A stretch of DNA of 64,000 nucleotides from Rhodospirillaceae bacterium. GTDB taxonomy: Bacteria; Pseudomonadota; Alphaproteobacteria; Rhodospirillales; UBA2165. Numbering within the stretch: position 1 is the first letter of the stretch; every line of letters begins with the position of its first letter. The notes below the pieces were generated by a model that was not told the origin of the DNA, did not search any database, and saw only the letters and a list, made by a program, of their open reading frames with translations. The stretch lies in the NCBI GenBank assembly GCA_002723345.1, contig PBNV01000031.1:51953-115952 (forward strand), given 5' to 3'. The position numbers were made by a program, and so were the translations under genes. Shown piece by piece: positions 56,582 to 64,000 of this stretch.

Positions 56582-57211
56582 TTATTGGTTATGCTGGAAC
56601 AGCCTCGGGTCCAACTTCATCCCGGTTTCTACGCCAGCCAGCATCACATTGGTTCGAATGTTTTGAGCATCAATGACGGTCCACTTGCGAAGTGCGAGAG
56701 GTTTATCGGCGAATATAAGCGTCATGGATCCTTTTCCGGGCTCGTCCGTGTCCCGAATCGTCAGGCGGAGCAGACCCCGCGATCGCGTGATCTTGGTAAC
56801 GGTGATATCACCATCCATCCGTATGTCTTCGCGCACTAGAAAATTAACCGGTGTGGATTTGAGGAAGATATGTGTGACCTGGTCCAGGTCTTTGTCGATG
56901 TAAATAAGGAAAATGCCATCAGAGATCATTAAAATAGAGGCAGGGGGATCATATTCGAAACGCAGTTTGCCCGGCCGGGAGATAAAAAGTTTGCCGGACG
57001 CGACGTTCCCGTTAGAAGAAGTTTGCAGAAAACTGCTTTTTAGGGTGGACAGTCTCTCAAGGTAATCCTCAACCCGTTTGAGGTCTATCTTGTCCTGCGC
57101 TGTCAGGCGGGCGGCAACGGCTACCTCTGCTTCGGCCGCGGTAGGCATCAGTATCAAACACCAGAGCAACGCTATTTTGATTATTATGCATGCATTAGCG
57201 CGTAGGTTCAT
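56582..57211 (-). CDS. lolA: Outer-membrane lipoprotein carrier protein LolA
   Basis: Periplasmic chaperone that carries lipoproteins from LolCDE to the outer membrane. 209 residues with a signal peptide (hydrophobic IIIKIALLWCLILM, cleavage near AEA). The mature part has VEDYLERLSTLKSSFLQTSSNG (about residues 51-72), ASGKLFISRPGKLRFEYDPP, a LolA family hallmark (about 76-95), and the C-terminal MTLIFADKPLALRKWTVIDAQ strand. It follows ftsK on the minus strand after 116 bp, the usual ftsK-lolA order. Confidence 0.95.
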   Translation of the reverse strand: MNLRANACIIIKIALLWCLILMPTAAEAEVAVAARLTAQDKIDLKRVEDYLERLSTLKSSFLQTSSNGNVASGKLFISRPGKLRFEYDPPASILMISDGIFLIYIDKDLDQVTHIFLKSTPVNFLVREDIRMDGDITVTKITRSRGLLRLTIRDTDEPGKGSMTLIFADKPLALRKWTVIDAQNIRTNVMLAGVETGMKLDPRLFQHNQ

Positions 57212-57327
57212 GGCGTCCTCCGTGTCATGGATCGGTCTCTAATTGTTGGCGATAAAAAAATTGCCTGCAAGATGAAAACAACCCCATCGCGCAGCATTTT
57301 GGTGATGTAGAATTCGGAAACTAGGGA

Positions 57328-59712
57328 TCAGTGGCTGTCAACCAAGACTTTCCGGCGCCCTACCCGGTCGGCTTTACTTACCACACCTTGTTCCTCCATT
57401 TGCTCCATAATCCGGGCTGCACGATTATATCCGATCTGCAAGTGCCGCTGGATAAAGCTCGTAGAGGCCTTTCCTTCCCTAGCGACAAGGGCCACCGCTT
57501 CGTCATAGTAGCTGTTATCGGAACTACCGCTCGCACCCTGTAAAGGGGGTATCGAACCATCGTCGACATCTTCCGTGACCTCGGTGATATAATGGGGTTC
57601 GGCCTGGCTCTTCAAAAAGCTAACCACATGTTCCACTTCCTCGTCGCTGACAAATGGGCCGTGAACTCGGGTGATCTGGCCGCCGCCTGCCATGTAAAGC
57701 ATGTCGCCTTGGCCCAGAAGCTGCTCTGCGCCCTGTTCGCCTAGAATGGTCCGGCTGTCAATTTTAGAGGTGACTTGAAAGCTGATTCGCGTCGGGAAGT
57801 TGGCTTTGATTGTTCCTGTGATGACGTCCACCGAGGGTCGCTGGGTTGCCATAATAAGGTGTATGCCAGCTGCCCTAGCCATTTGTGCGAGACGCTGGAT
57901 AGCTGCTTCAATATCCTTTCCGGCAACCATCATCAAATCCGCCATCTCATCAACAACAATGACGATTAAAGGCAGGGGGTCCATGCTTAAAGGTTGGTCC
58001 TCGTAAATCGGCTTGCCTGTATCATCGAAACCGGTTTGCACCGTTCGGGTGAGTTTTTCTCCCTTTTTTCGGGCCTCCGTGAGACGGCTATTATATCCGG
58101 TTATGTTTCGAACCCCCAGTTGAGACATGAGCCGATAACGATCCTCCATCTCTCGCACGGCCCATTTCAATGCCACAACGGCCTTGGAGGGATCCGTTAC
58201 GACCGGCGAGAGTAAGTTGGGGATGCCGTCGTACACCGAAAGTTCCAGCATCTTTGGGTCAATCATAATGAATTTGCATTGATCCGGTGTGAGCCGGTAC
58301 AGCAGAGAACATATCATCGTATTGACGGCGACCGACTTTCCTGACCCAGTGGTACCTGCGATCAGCAAATGGGGCATGCGAGCGAGGTCTACCATTACCG
58401 GCAGGCCGCCGATATCCTTACCTAACACCAAGGTGAGTGCACCGTTGGATTTTTCAAAAACCCTCGATTCGAGGAGTTCCCGAAAATACACCAAGTCACG
58501 GCGCGCGTTTGGTAATTCGATGCCAATCACGCTTCGCCCCGGCACAACTGCAATTCGGACAGACAATGCGCTCATTGAACGTGCAATGTCATCGGAGAGC
58601 CCCACGACACGTGAGGTTTTAGTCCCAGGCGCCGGTTCTAATTCATACAGCGTCACGACTGGCCCGGGGCGCACCTTGACGATTTCTCCTTTGACGCCAA
58701 AGTCCTGGAGAACAGACTCTAAAAGTTCTGCATTTTGCGACAAGGCCGACTTATCGGCTTTGTCCTCCGGCTTGATTTCAGGTGGTGATTCCAGGAAGTC
58801 CAGGGGTGGTAGCTGAATAGAATATGAATTTCCAAGTGCGAGCTTGCCTTGTTGTGCTTTTTTTGCGCTCTCTCCCGCCGCTGCCTGTTTGGCTTTATCT
58901 GCCACGATGGCGGTGCTGGCGCGGCGCGGGGATGAGGCGCTGAGGCTTGTTTTTGACTTAAATTCTAGTACTTCCTGACTGATGGCTCCATCTTCCGTAT
59001 CTTCAGGGCTTTCGTCACTGTGCTCAAAAACTGGCTCGGTCCGTGTTTGCCGGCGACGGGTTCGGTCCGAAACGAGTAGGGCGCCTTTCCAGGCCTCATG
59101 CAGGCTTTTGTGGATTGGTTGCCAAAGGGCGCGCCATTCCGAATTGTTCAGGCCAATCGCCACAAACATGGTTGCGGCGGCTGGCGGCAGAATGAGGCCG
59201 CCAATTACGAGTTGTTCATAGCCTGGCGTAACTTCTTTTAAGAAATCGACTAAAAGGTCCTCTAAAACCATCCCAATCGCTCCGCCCAATCCGGCGCTTA
59301 ATGGCCAGCTCTCTGACTGCTGGAAGAGAGACAAAAAAATTGTCGTGAAGAGAATTCCTGAAATGGCCATCAGCAGCCTAATCCACAGATGGGTCACGCG
59401 CTCTTTTTTGAACATCCGCCACCCCCAGGCCAATAGAGCAACAAGCATAAGGACTGACGCAAGGCCGACGGCCTGCAAGATGACATCCGATAAAACAGCC
59501 CCGAAGGCCCCAAGTAAGTTGTGGACCGTGCCGTCAGATGCGGTGTTCCAGGACCAATCTGAGGGTTGATAGCTCAGCAAAGCAAGGGTTATCAGGATGC
59601 TCCCTGAAAACAAGAGTAACCCAGCGACTTCAAAACAGCGCCGCTTCAAAAGGTCCCTTGCGGCTGGTGGTAATAATGCTGGGCGCGCAGAGTTAGCTAT
59701 CGTTCGAGACAT
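57328..59712 (-). CDS. ftsK: DNA translocase FtsK
   Basis: Septal DNA pump that coordinates division with chromosome dimer resolution. 794 residues. Four N-terminal membrane helices (about 30-190), a charged linker shorter than in E. coli (about 205-300), the motor with Walker A AGTTGSGKSVAVNTM (about 451-465) and Walker B IVIVVDEMADLMMVAG, and a C-terminal gamma winged helix (STSFIQRHLQIGYNRAARIMEQMEEQGVVS) that reads KOPS. All parts are intact. It lies downstream of the aminotransferase gene on the same strand. Confidence 0.97.
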   Translation of the reverse strand: MSRTIANSARPALLPPAARDLLKRRCFEVAGLLLFSGSILITLALLSYQPSDWSWNTASDGTVHNLLGAFGAVLSDVILQAVGLASVLMLVALLAWGWRMFKKERVTHLWIRLLMAISGILFTTIFLSLFQQSESWPLSAGLGGAIGMVLEDLLVDFLKEVTPGYEQLVIGGLILPPAAATMFVAIGLNNSEWRALWQPIHKSLHEAWKGALLVSDRTRRRQTRTEPVFEHSDESPEDTEDGAISQEVLEFKSKTSLSASSPRRASTAIVADKAKQAAAGESAKKAQQGKLALGNSYSIQLPPLDFLESPPEIKPEDKADKSALSQNAELLESVLQDFGVKGEIVKVRPGPVVTLYELEPAPGTKTSRVVGLSDDIARSMSALSVRIAVVPGRSVIGIELPNARRDLVYFRELLESRVFEKSNGALTLVLGKDIGGLPVMVDLARMPHLLIAGTTGSGKSVAVNTMICSLLYRLTPDQCKFIMIDPKMLELSVYDGIPNLLSPVVTDPSKAVVALKWAVREMEDRYRLMSQLGVRNITGYNSRLTEARKKGEKLTRTVQTGFDDTGKPIYEDQPLSMDPLPLIVIVVDEMADLMMVAGKDIEAAIQRLAQMARAAGIHLIMATQRPSVDVITGTIKANFPTRISFQVTSKIDSRTILGEQGAEQLLGQGDMLYMAGGGQITRVHGPFVSDEEVEHVVSFLKSQAEPHYITEVTEDVDDGSIPPLQGASGSSDNSYYDEAVALVAREGKASTSFIQRHLQIGYNRAARIMEQMEEQGVVSKADRVGRRKVLVDSH

Positions 59713-59867
59713 CTTTAATCATTAAGGCCCGATTATTGATAGATAGTTAAAGGGAGCGTTCTGTGGCGGCGTGTAAACTCAGAGCTATGAGGTTATTTAT
59801 TCCCAAGCCGCCCTTTTAACTTCGGATGATCAATCAGTTCCGGCGGAGGCACTTCCCTCAGTGTTTG

Positions 59868-61061
59868 TTACGCCAGAATCTCAACCATGCGCGTTAGAGC
59901 ATCATCAATTACTTCCGGGTCCTGCACTAGTGCAATGCGTACGTAGCGGTTGCCCGGATTGGTACCGTCTTGGTCCGGGCGTGCCAGATAAGCGCCGGGG
60001 ATAACCTTAATGGCGCCCTCGGTCCAAAGTCTACGTGCTGCGTCTTCGCCGTCTTCCACATCGAGCCATAAATAGAACCCACCCTTCGGTCGGTAGTAGC
60101 CTAACTTTCCGCCCAACAATTGATCGGCCCGGTCAAATTTAGCACGATACATCATACGATTTTGATCAGCATGCTTGTCGTCCCGCCACAAGGCTGCCGA
60201 CGCCGCGAGCAAGGGTAAGGGAACGGCAGCTCCGCCATAGTTGCGCAATGTGCGAAAGGCCTTGATCAACTGCGGGTCTCCAGCGACAAAACCAGATCGG
60301 AGTCCTGGTGCATTGGAGCGTTTAGAAAGGGAGTGAAACACCAAAAGATTAGCCAGCCCCTGGCCAAGCTCTTGCGCCGCCTCAATTCCGCCGGGTGGCG
60401 GAACCTTATCATATATTTCCGCATAACACTCATCCAAGGCTAGGATAAAATTATACTCTCGGGCTAAATCGATGGCTTTTTTGAGATAAGTCAGACTAGC
60501 AATGGCGCCTTGCGGATTGGCGGGGCTGCATAAGAAAACCAGGGCCGTCCGTTTCAAAAGATCAACGTCTAGATTCTCGAAGTCGGGTAAAAAACCGGTT
60601 TCTTTGGTAGCGGAGAGATACACAGGCTCTGCACCCCGCAACACGGTTGCGCCGACATAGACCTGATAAAAAGGATTGGGGATCAATACGGCCGGTCGGC
60701 GGCCATTTTTGGTCCGGGGTACGCAAATATCTCCTGCCATGAAGAGCGCTTCTTTTGTACCGTTTACCGCGACGATGTTGCTCACCGGGTCAAGCGCCAG
60801 CGAGGTCAGCCCATATCGCCGGGTAAGCCAGTCGCTGATGGTCGCGAGTAATTCCTTGGATCCAGCGACGGGAGGATATTTGGCCCATCCATCCGCATGC
60901 GCGGCAATGGTCTCGTGAATCAGTTTCGGGGGCGCATGCTGGGGTTCTCCCAAGGACATGATCACAGGTTCCGCTGAGGCCGGCGGTTCAATCCCATCTA
61001 AAAGGGCGCGCAAGCGGTCGAAAGGATAATCTGTTAGACGGTCAAGGTCTCTGTTATACAT
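59868..61061 (-). CDS. Class I/II aminotransferase (DapC-like)
   Basis: 397-residue fold-type I PLP enzyme. The N-terminus (NRDLDRLTDYPFDRLRALLDGI) is the pattern of the alphaproteobacterial group often annotated as succinyldiaminopimelate transaminase. The PLP-contact residues are in NGTKEALF, the AspxxxTyr in ALDECYAEIYD (about 202-212), the Schiff-base Lys in FHSLSKRSNAPGLRSGF (Lys about 241) and the Arg in YVRIALVQ. The likely reaction is amino transfer with glutamate in lysine/DAP synthesis, but aspartate or other specificity cannot be excluded. It lies 123 bp after glnK on the same strand. Confidence 0.87.
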   Translation of the reverse strand: MYNRDLDRLTDYPFDRLRALLDGIEPPASAEPVIMSLGEPQHAPPKLIHETIAAHADGWAKYPPVAGSKELLATISDWLTRRYGLTSLALDPVSNIVAVNGTKEALFMAGDICVPRTKNGRRPAVLIPNPFYQVYVGATVLRGAEPVYLSATKETGFLPDFENLDVDLLKRTALVFLCSPANPQGAIASLTYLKKAIDLAREYNFILALDECYAEIYDKVPPPGGIEAAQELGQGLANLLVFHSLSKRSNAPGLRSGFVAGDPQLIKAFRTLRNYGGAAVPLPLLAASAALWRDDKHADQNRMMYRAKFDRADQLLGGKLGYYRPKGGFYLWLDVEDGEDAARRLWTEGAIKVIPGAYLARPDQDGTNPGNRYVRIALVQDPEVIDDALTRMVEILA

Positions 61062-61184
61062 TTATCAAGCCAAGCTTATACGGCACCCATCTAGTCCTAA
61101 CCAAAAAGTAATCCCGCGCCAAGTGCGCCTTTATGGCCTTAACAATAGTGAGTGACACGGGCATGGTTTGACCGGTTGGATGGT

Positions 61185-61523
61185 TTAGAGTGCTTCTACG
61201 CCAGTTTCGCCAGTACGGATTCGGATCGCTTGAGCAACATCTAGAATAAAAATTTTGCCGTCGCCGATATGTTCTGTGTTGGCTGCGTTTCTGATGGCAT
61301 TGATGGCTTTTTCAAGCTGGCCATCGTCGATCACTAGCTCGATCTTCATTTTAGGAACGAAGTGGATGGCATATTCGGCGCCACGGTAAATTTCCGTGTG
61401 CCCCTTTTGCCGCCCGAAACCAGAAACCTCGCTTGCCGTCAAGCCTTGGACACCAATTTCTGTCAGTGCTTCCCGTATAGCATCAAGTTTGGTCGGTTTA
61501 ATAATCGCCATTATGAGCTTCAT
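61185..61523 (-). CDS. glnK: Nitrogen regulatory protein P-II (GlnK-type)
   Basis: 112-residue trimeric signal protein that reports 2-oxoglutarate, ATP/ADP and glutamine status. The T-loop GHTEIYRGAEYAIHFVPKMK (about residues 41-60) contains Tyr51, the residue uridylylated by GlnD, and the B- and C-loop motifs TEHIGDGKIFILDV and RIRTGETG complete the nucleotide sites. It lies 50 bp downstream of amtB, in the order amtB-glnK, the reverse of the common glnK-amtB; de-uridylylated GlnK would block AmtB. GlnK versus GlnB naming rests on this linkage. Confidence 0.95.
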   Translation of the reverse strand: MKLIMAIIKPTKLDAIREALTEIGVQGLTASEVSGFGRQKGHTEIYRGAEYAIHFVPKMKIELVIDDGQLEKAINAIRNAANTEHIGDGKIFILDVAQAIRIRTGETGVEAL

Positions 61524-61573
61524 GGCTCAATCCTTCCTTTCATTATTACCAGACAGGGATGGCCTGTCTCGGT

Positions 61574-62902
61574 TTAGAGATCATAACCGCGTTCGCCATG
61601 ATATGTCAGGTCAAGACCCTCTGTCTCTTCTTCATCGTTTACCCGAAGGCCGACAATGGACTGAACAACTTTAACAATGATGTAACTCGCGATGCCAGCC
61701 CACATAATGGTGATCACAGTGGCTAAAAACTGGGCCAAGAGTGCGGTGCTCATTGACACACCCTCCGCCAGTCCTGCGCCGCCGAGGCTCGTGTCGGCAA
61801 AGAAGGCCGTGAGAAGAATGCCGAGAATTCCGCCAACGCCGTGAACTGCGAAGACGTCGAGAGAATCGTCGATTCCCCACCGAGACTTTACCACGTTTAT
61901 CATAGAGTAGCACACTATTCCGGCTAGGGCTCCGTATACCAAAGCGCCAGCCGGCCCGACAAAGCCGGAACCGGGTGTGATGGTTGCAAGGCCGGCGATG
62001 GCACCGGTGGCGATCCCGACCAGGCTCGGTTTACCAAACTTGATCCACTCTATGGTGATCCAAACGAGGCATGCGGTGGCTGCAGAAATGTGCGTAACGG
62101 CAATGGCCATGCCGGCACCGCCATTGGCACCAAGAGCGCTGCCGCCGTTAAAGCCAAACCAGCCAACCCACAGCATGGCGGCACCGATCATCACCATTCC
62201 GGGGTTATGGGGTGGCCTCAGGTCGTTTGGAAATCCCCGCCGAGTGCCAAGGAGTTTGGCGACGACCAAAGCGGCGATTCCAGCGTTCGCATGCACTACT
62301 AGACCGCCGGCAAAGTCCATGGTACCCACCCCTTTAAGGGATTCTGACGCCCAGCCTAGGTCTGCGAGGAAGCCGCCGCCCCAAATCCAATGGGTGGATG
62401 GTGCGTAAACAAATATTAACCAGAGCCCGCTGAACCATAGAACCGCACTAAATTTGATACGCTCCACGTACGCGCCGACGATCAGCGCCGGGGTGATAAT
62501 GGCAAAGGTCATCTGGAACATGAAAAAGACGTTTTCTGGGATGGTGCCGTTAAGCGTATCCACGGGGATTTCTGCAAAAAATAGCTTTCCAAGGCCGCCC
62601 CACCAGGTGTTGCCGTCGCCAAAGGCAATCGAATACCCGATCACCATCCAGATGACGGACATCAGTGTTGCGATACCAAAACACTGCATCAAAACCGACA
62701 ACACATTTTTTGATCGAACCAGACCGGCGTAGAATAAAGCAAGCCCTGGCAAAGTCATGAATAACACCAATGCCGTTGCTGTGATTATCCAAGCTGTATC
62801 GCCGCCTGCCATTTTGTCTTGCGCCAGTGCCTCGTGAGGCATCACAGCAGTTGCAGTGCCCAATAAACCGACCAGTGAAAATAACTTAAGTTGCGTTCCC
62901 AC
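61574..62902 (-). CDS. amtB: Ammonium transporter AmtB, copy 1
   Basis: 442-residue trimeric ammonium channel. A signal peptide (LKLFSLVGLLGTATAVMPHEALAQ) precedes 11 membrane helices. The twin pore His are in GGLVVHANAG and DVFAVHGVGG, and the selectivity Asp is in TMDFAGG. The C-terminal tail carries the GlnK-binding GLRVNDEEETEGLDLTYHGE. GTG 62902 is chosen: GAGGAGGA sits 7 bases upstream, and it gives a proper signal peptide; the frame to 62944 is not used. It is likely driven by the sigma-54-like promoter upstream and co-transcribed with glnK. Confidence 0.96.
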   Translation of the reverse strand: MGTQLKLFSLVGLLGTATAVMPHEALAQDKMAGGDTAWIITATALVLFMTLPGLALFYAGLVRSKNVLSVLMQCFGIATLMSVIWMVIGYSIAFGDGNTWWGGLGKLFFAEIPVDTLNGTIPENVFFMFQMTFAIITPALIVGAYVERIKFSAVLWFSGLWLIFVYAPSTHWIWGGGFLADLGWASESLKGVGTMDFAGGLVVHANAGIAALVVAKLLGTRRGFPNDLRPPHNPGMVMIGAAMLWVGWFGFNGGSALGANGGAGMAIAVTHISAATACLVWITIEWIKFGKPSLVGIATGAIAGLATITPGSGFVGPAGALVYGALAGIVCYSMINVVKSRWGIDDSLDVFAVHGVGGILGILLTAFFADTSLGGAGLAEGVSMSTALLAQFLATVITIMWAGIASYIIVKVVQSIVGLRVNDEEETEGLDLTYHGERGYDL

Positions 62903-63015
62903 GATACGTCCTCCTCTATGAACTAATGAGCATGGCCGCTTCAACCAGAGATACCTTGCTGCCGCCCGAATGAGTCAGGTCGGATAGGAAACGAGTGCCA
63001 CGCTATTGTCCGGAT

Positions 63016-63032
63016 TACAATTCTCGTGCCAA
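63016..63032 (-). promoter_or_regulatory. Sigma-54-like promoter for amtB-glnK
   Basis: Minus strand TTGGCACGAGAATTGTA: TTGGCACG, 4 bases, TTGTA, against consensus YTGGCACG-N4-TTGCW. Only the C of the -12 GC is changed to T. It would start transcription about 100 bases before the amtB GTG. No clear NtrC site (GCAC-GTGC type) was found by eye. Confidence 0.55.
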
Positions 63033-63089
63033 TCCGGTCTTTTCAAAAAAAATTGTAAAATTCTCTATGCTTAGGTAGCTATAAGAGCT

Positions 63090-63245
63090 AAGAGTATGCC
63101 GGCTCTCCACACTCGCGGTTGCCCGAGTTTTACGCAACTCCTTGGTATTGCGCAGAAATTAGACACAGAAGGGAAAACGACCGGGCCGTCTCATAGCGTG
63201 GCAAGAACGAGACGACCCGGTGTGTGGGAGAACCGACGAGGACGA
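63090..63245 (-). ncRNA. Candidate structured RNA between the two amtB genes
   Basis: On the minus strand, 63237-63222 pairs with 63112-63098 to form a 15-bp stem with one bulged C and two G.U pairs. Immediately inside, 63220-63209 pairs with 63192-63181 in a 12-bp stem with one G.U. A third hairpin, GTTGC/GCAAC (63138-63134 with 63122-63118), or an alternative GCGCAA/TTGCGT pairing, makes a three-way junction of ~140 bases. On the plus strand the same stems have three C.A mismatches, so the minus strand is favoured. Boundaries are approximate. I see no match to 6S, SRP, tmRNA, RNase P or a riboswitch I know. Confidence 0.55.
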
Positions 63246-63261
63246 GTAGGTCCCTCCAACA

Positions 63262-63296
63262 GGGTCATTTTCAGGCAGAAAATGACCCCTTTTTTT
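63262..63296 (+). terminator. Hairpin with U tract, plus-strand orientation
   Basis: GGGTCATTTTC (63262-63272) and GAAAATGACCC (63278-63288) form a perfect 11-bp stem with a 5-base loop, followed by CTTTTTTT on the plus strand. Orientation implies a terminator for a plus-strand transcript, yet the adjacent gene (second amtB, stop 63308) is on the minus strand, where the tract is 5' of the stem. Either a plus-strand RNA ends here, or the hairpin only protects/marks the amtB copy 2 3' end. Confidence 0.6.
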
Positions 63297-63307
63297 ATCT
63301 TCCAAGT

Positions 63308-64000
63308 TTAGTGCATCATTTCGCCATGCTGGCTGAGATCCAAACCTTCGGCCTCTTCGTCTTTATCTACGCGTAATCCAATCACTTTATCGATGACGAG
63401 GAGGATCACGGCAGATGCGACCCCGCTCCAGATGATTGTAGCGACAATGCCCTCGATCTGAACCAGGATTTGTCCGCTATTGCCCTCGAGCGCGCCTGGG
63501 GTGCCCCCGATGGCCTCAACGGCGAACACGCCGGTTAATATTGCGCCGACGATGCCCCCGAGACCATGGACAGCAAAAACATCCAGAGAGTCATCGTATC
63601 CTAACTTCGGTTTCAGGATGGCCGCTCCCCAATAGCAGACGATGCCTGCTGCAATGCCAATGCAAAGGGCGCCCATGGGGCCGACAAAACCCGACGCGGG
63701 CGTGATCGCAACAAGGCCGCCAACGGCCCCGGACACGATGCCCAGTAAGGTTGGCCTCTTATGGTGAAGCCACTCGACGACCATCCAGGTGAGGCCGGCG
63801 GCGGCGGCGGCTATTTGCGTCACGGCCATGGCCATACCGGCGCTTCCGTTGGCGCCGACAGCGGAACCTGCGTTAAACCCGAACCAGCCGACCCAAAGAA
63901 AAGCACCCCCAATCATGGTTAGTCCTACGTTATGCGGTGCGAGGTTCTCCACACCGAAACCCTTCCGCTTGCCAAGCATGATTGCGGCGACCAGTGCGGC
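63308..64000 (-). CDS. Ammonium transporter, copy 2, 5' end outside window
   Basis: C-terminal ~230 residues of a second Amt protein (the start lies beyond position 64000). Visible helices contain GGAFLWVGWFGFNAGSAVGANGSAG, a second pore-His motif DVFAVHGLGGIVG, and the GlnK-binding tail GLRVDKDEEAEGLDLSQHGE. It is close to, but clearly distinct from, copy 1, so it is an older duplication rather than a recent one. A downstream hairpin (63262-63288) and the structured RNA candidate separate it from copy 1. Confidence 0.95.
   Translation of the reverse strand, partial: AALVAAIMLGKRKGFGVENLAPHNVGLTMIGGAFLWVGWFGFNAGSAVGANGSAGMAMAVTQIAAAAAGLTWMVVEWLHHKRPTLLGIVSGAVGGLVAITPASGFVGPMGALCIGIAAGIVCYWGAAILKPKLGYDDSLDVFAVHGLGGIVGAILTGVFAVEAIGGTPGALEGNSGQILVQIEGIVATIIWSGVASAVILLVIDKVIGLRVDKDEEAEGLDLSQHGEMMH

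Noticed and set aside
63090..63245. 6S RNA, SRP RNA, tmRNA, RNase P or cobalamin riboswitch in the amtB gap
   Set aside because: Sequence hallmarks of each are missing and the branched fold does not fit the 6S long-hairpin shape.
1..64000. tRNA/rRNA genes, CRISPR arrays, phage or IS elements
   Set aside because: No T-loop/acceptor patterns in the gaps, no spaced direct repeats, and no transposase, integrase or phage-like proteins were seen.

Overview
The window is a 64 kb piece of the chromosome of an alphaproteobacterium. Gene content and order (dnaK-dnaJ-dapB; mutS-glnD; fxsA-secB; dnaQ-coaE-aroE-maf-ppsR facing hemE-hemH-hemJ-rho; mnmE-mnmG-rsmG-parA-parB; holA-lptE-leuS; lolA-ftsK) look most like a free-living member of the Rhodospirillales or a near relative. 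Several genes recognised by family (DUF2244 and CysZ-like proteins beside nth, a DUF3576 lipoprotein, a Tim44-domain protein) fit that group. The species cannot be named from sequence alone. Sampled gene lines are about 50-58% G+C. I see no tRNA, rRNA, CRISPR array, phage or insertion sequence.

The most important landmark is the 462-bp gap between ppsR and hemE (31488-31949). It is about 71% A+T over its core, carries DnaA-box-like 9-mers and separates diverging operons. The hemE/RP001(ppsR) neighbourhood is where the Caulobacter and Rickettsia chromosomal origins lie, so I read it as oriC. G/C strand bias appears to flip across it. Three parS sites lie 7-10 kb to the right, around mnmE-mnmG-rsmG and just before parA-parB, so replication origin and partition centre are in one view.

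Left of oriC: chaperones (dnaK, dnaJ), lysine/peptidoglycan synthesis (dapB), DNA repair (nth, mutS), a bactofilin and a CysZ-like membrane protein, a PfkB sugar/nucleoside kinase, an envelope-glycan block (three GT9 glycosyltransferases, a methyltransferase and AmpG), a GST, the nitrogen sensor GlnD, lytic transglycosylase MltA, a Tim44-domain protein, FxsA and SecB. Between secB and the dnaQ operon sits an accessory module (extradiol-type VOC protein, FAD/NAD(P)-binding protein, TauD-like dioxygenase, MarR regulator) with a palindromic candidate operator. Then comes the overlapping ppsR-maf-aroE-coaE-dnaQ operon running away from oriC.

Right of oriC: late haem synthesis (hemE, hemH, hemJ), rho with a strong promoter and long leader, a quinone oxidoreductase, a DNA alkyl-transferase, tRNA modification/ribosome methylation plus parAB, then holA-lptE-leuS. 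lptE has an apparent one-base frameshift in an A9 tract. A DUF3576 lipoprotein, a porin with a clear terminator, a TPR-methyltransferase, thiE/yggS, an L,D-transpeptidase with a conserved unknown protein, an orphan OmpR-type regulator, xthA, lolA, ftsK, an aminotransferase, and a nitrogen block (glnK, amtB and a second, partial amtB) follow. GlnD on the left would uridylylate the GlnK on the right. The 405-bp gap between the two amtB genes holds a sigma-54-like promoter and a strongly structured RNA candidate that I do not recognise; it is the least explained element in the window.
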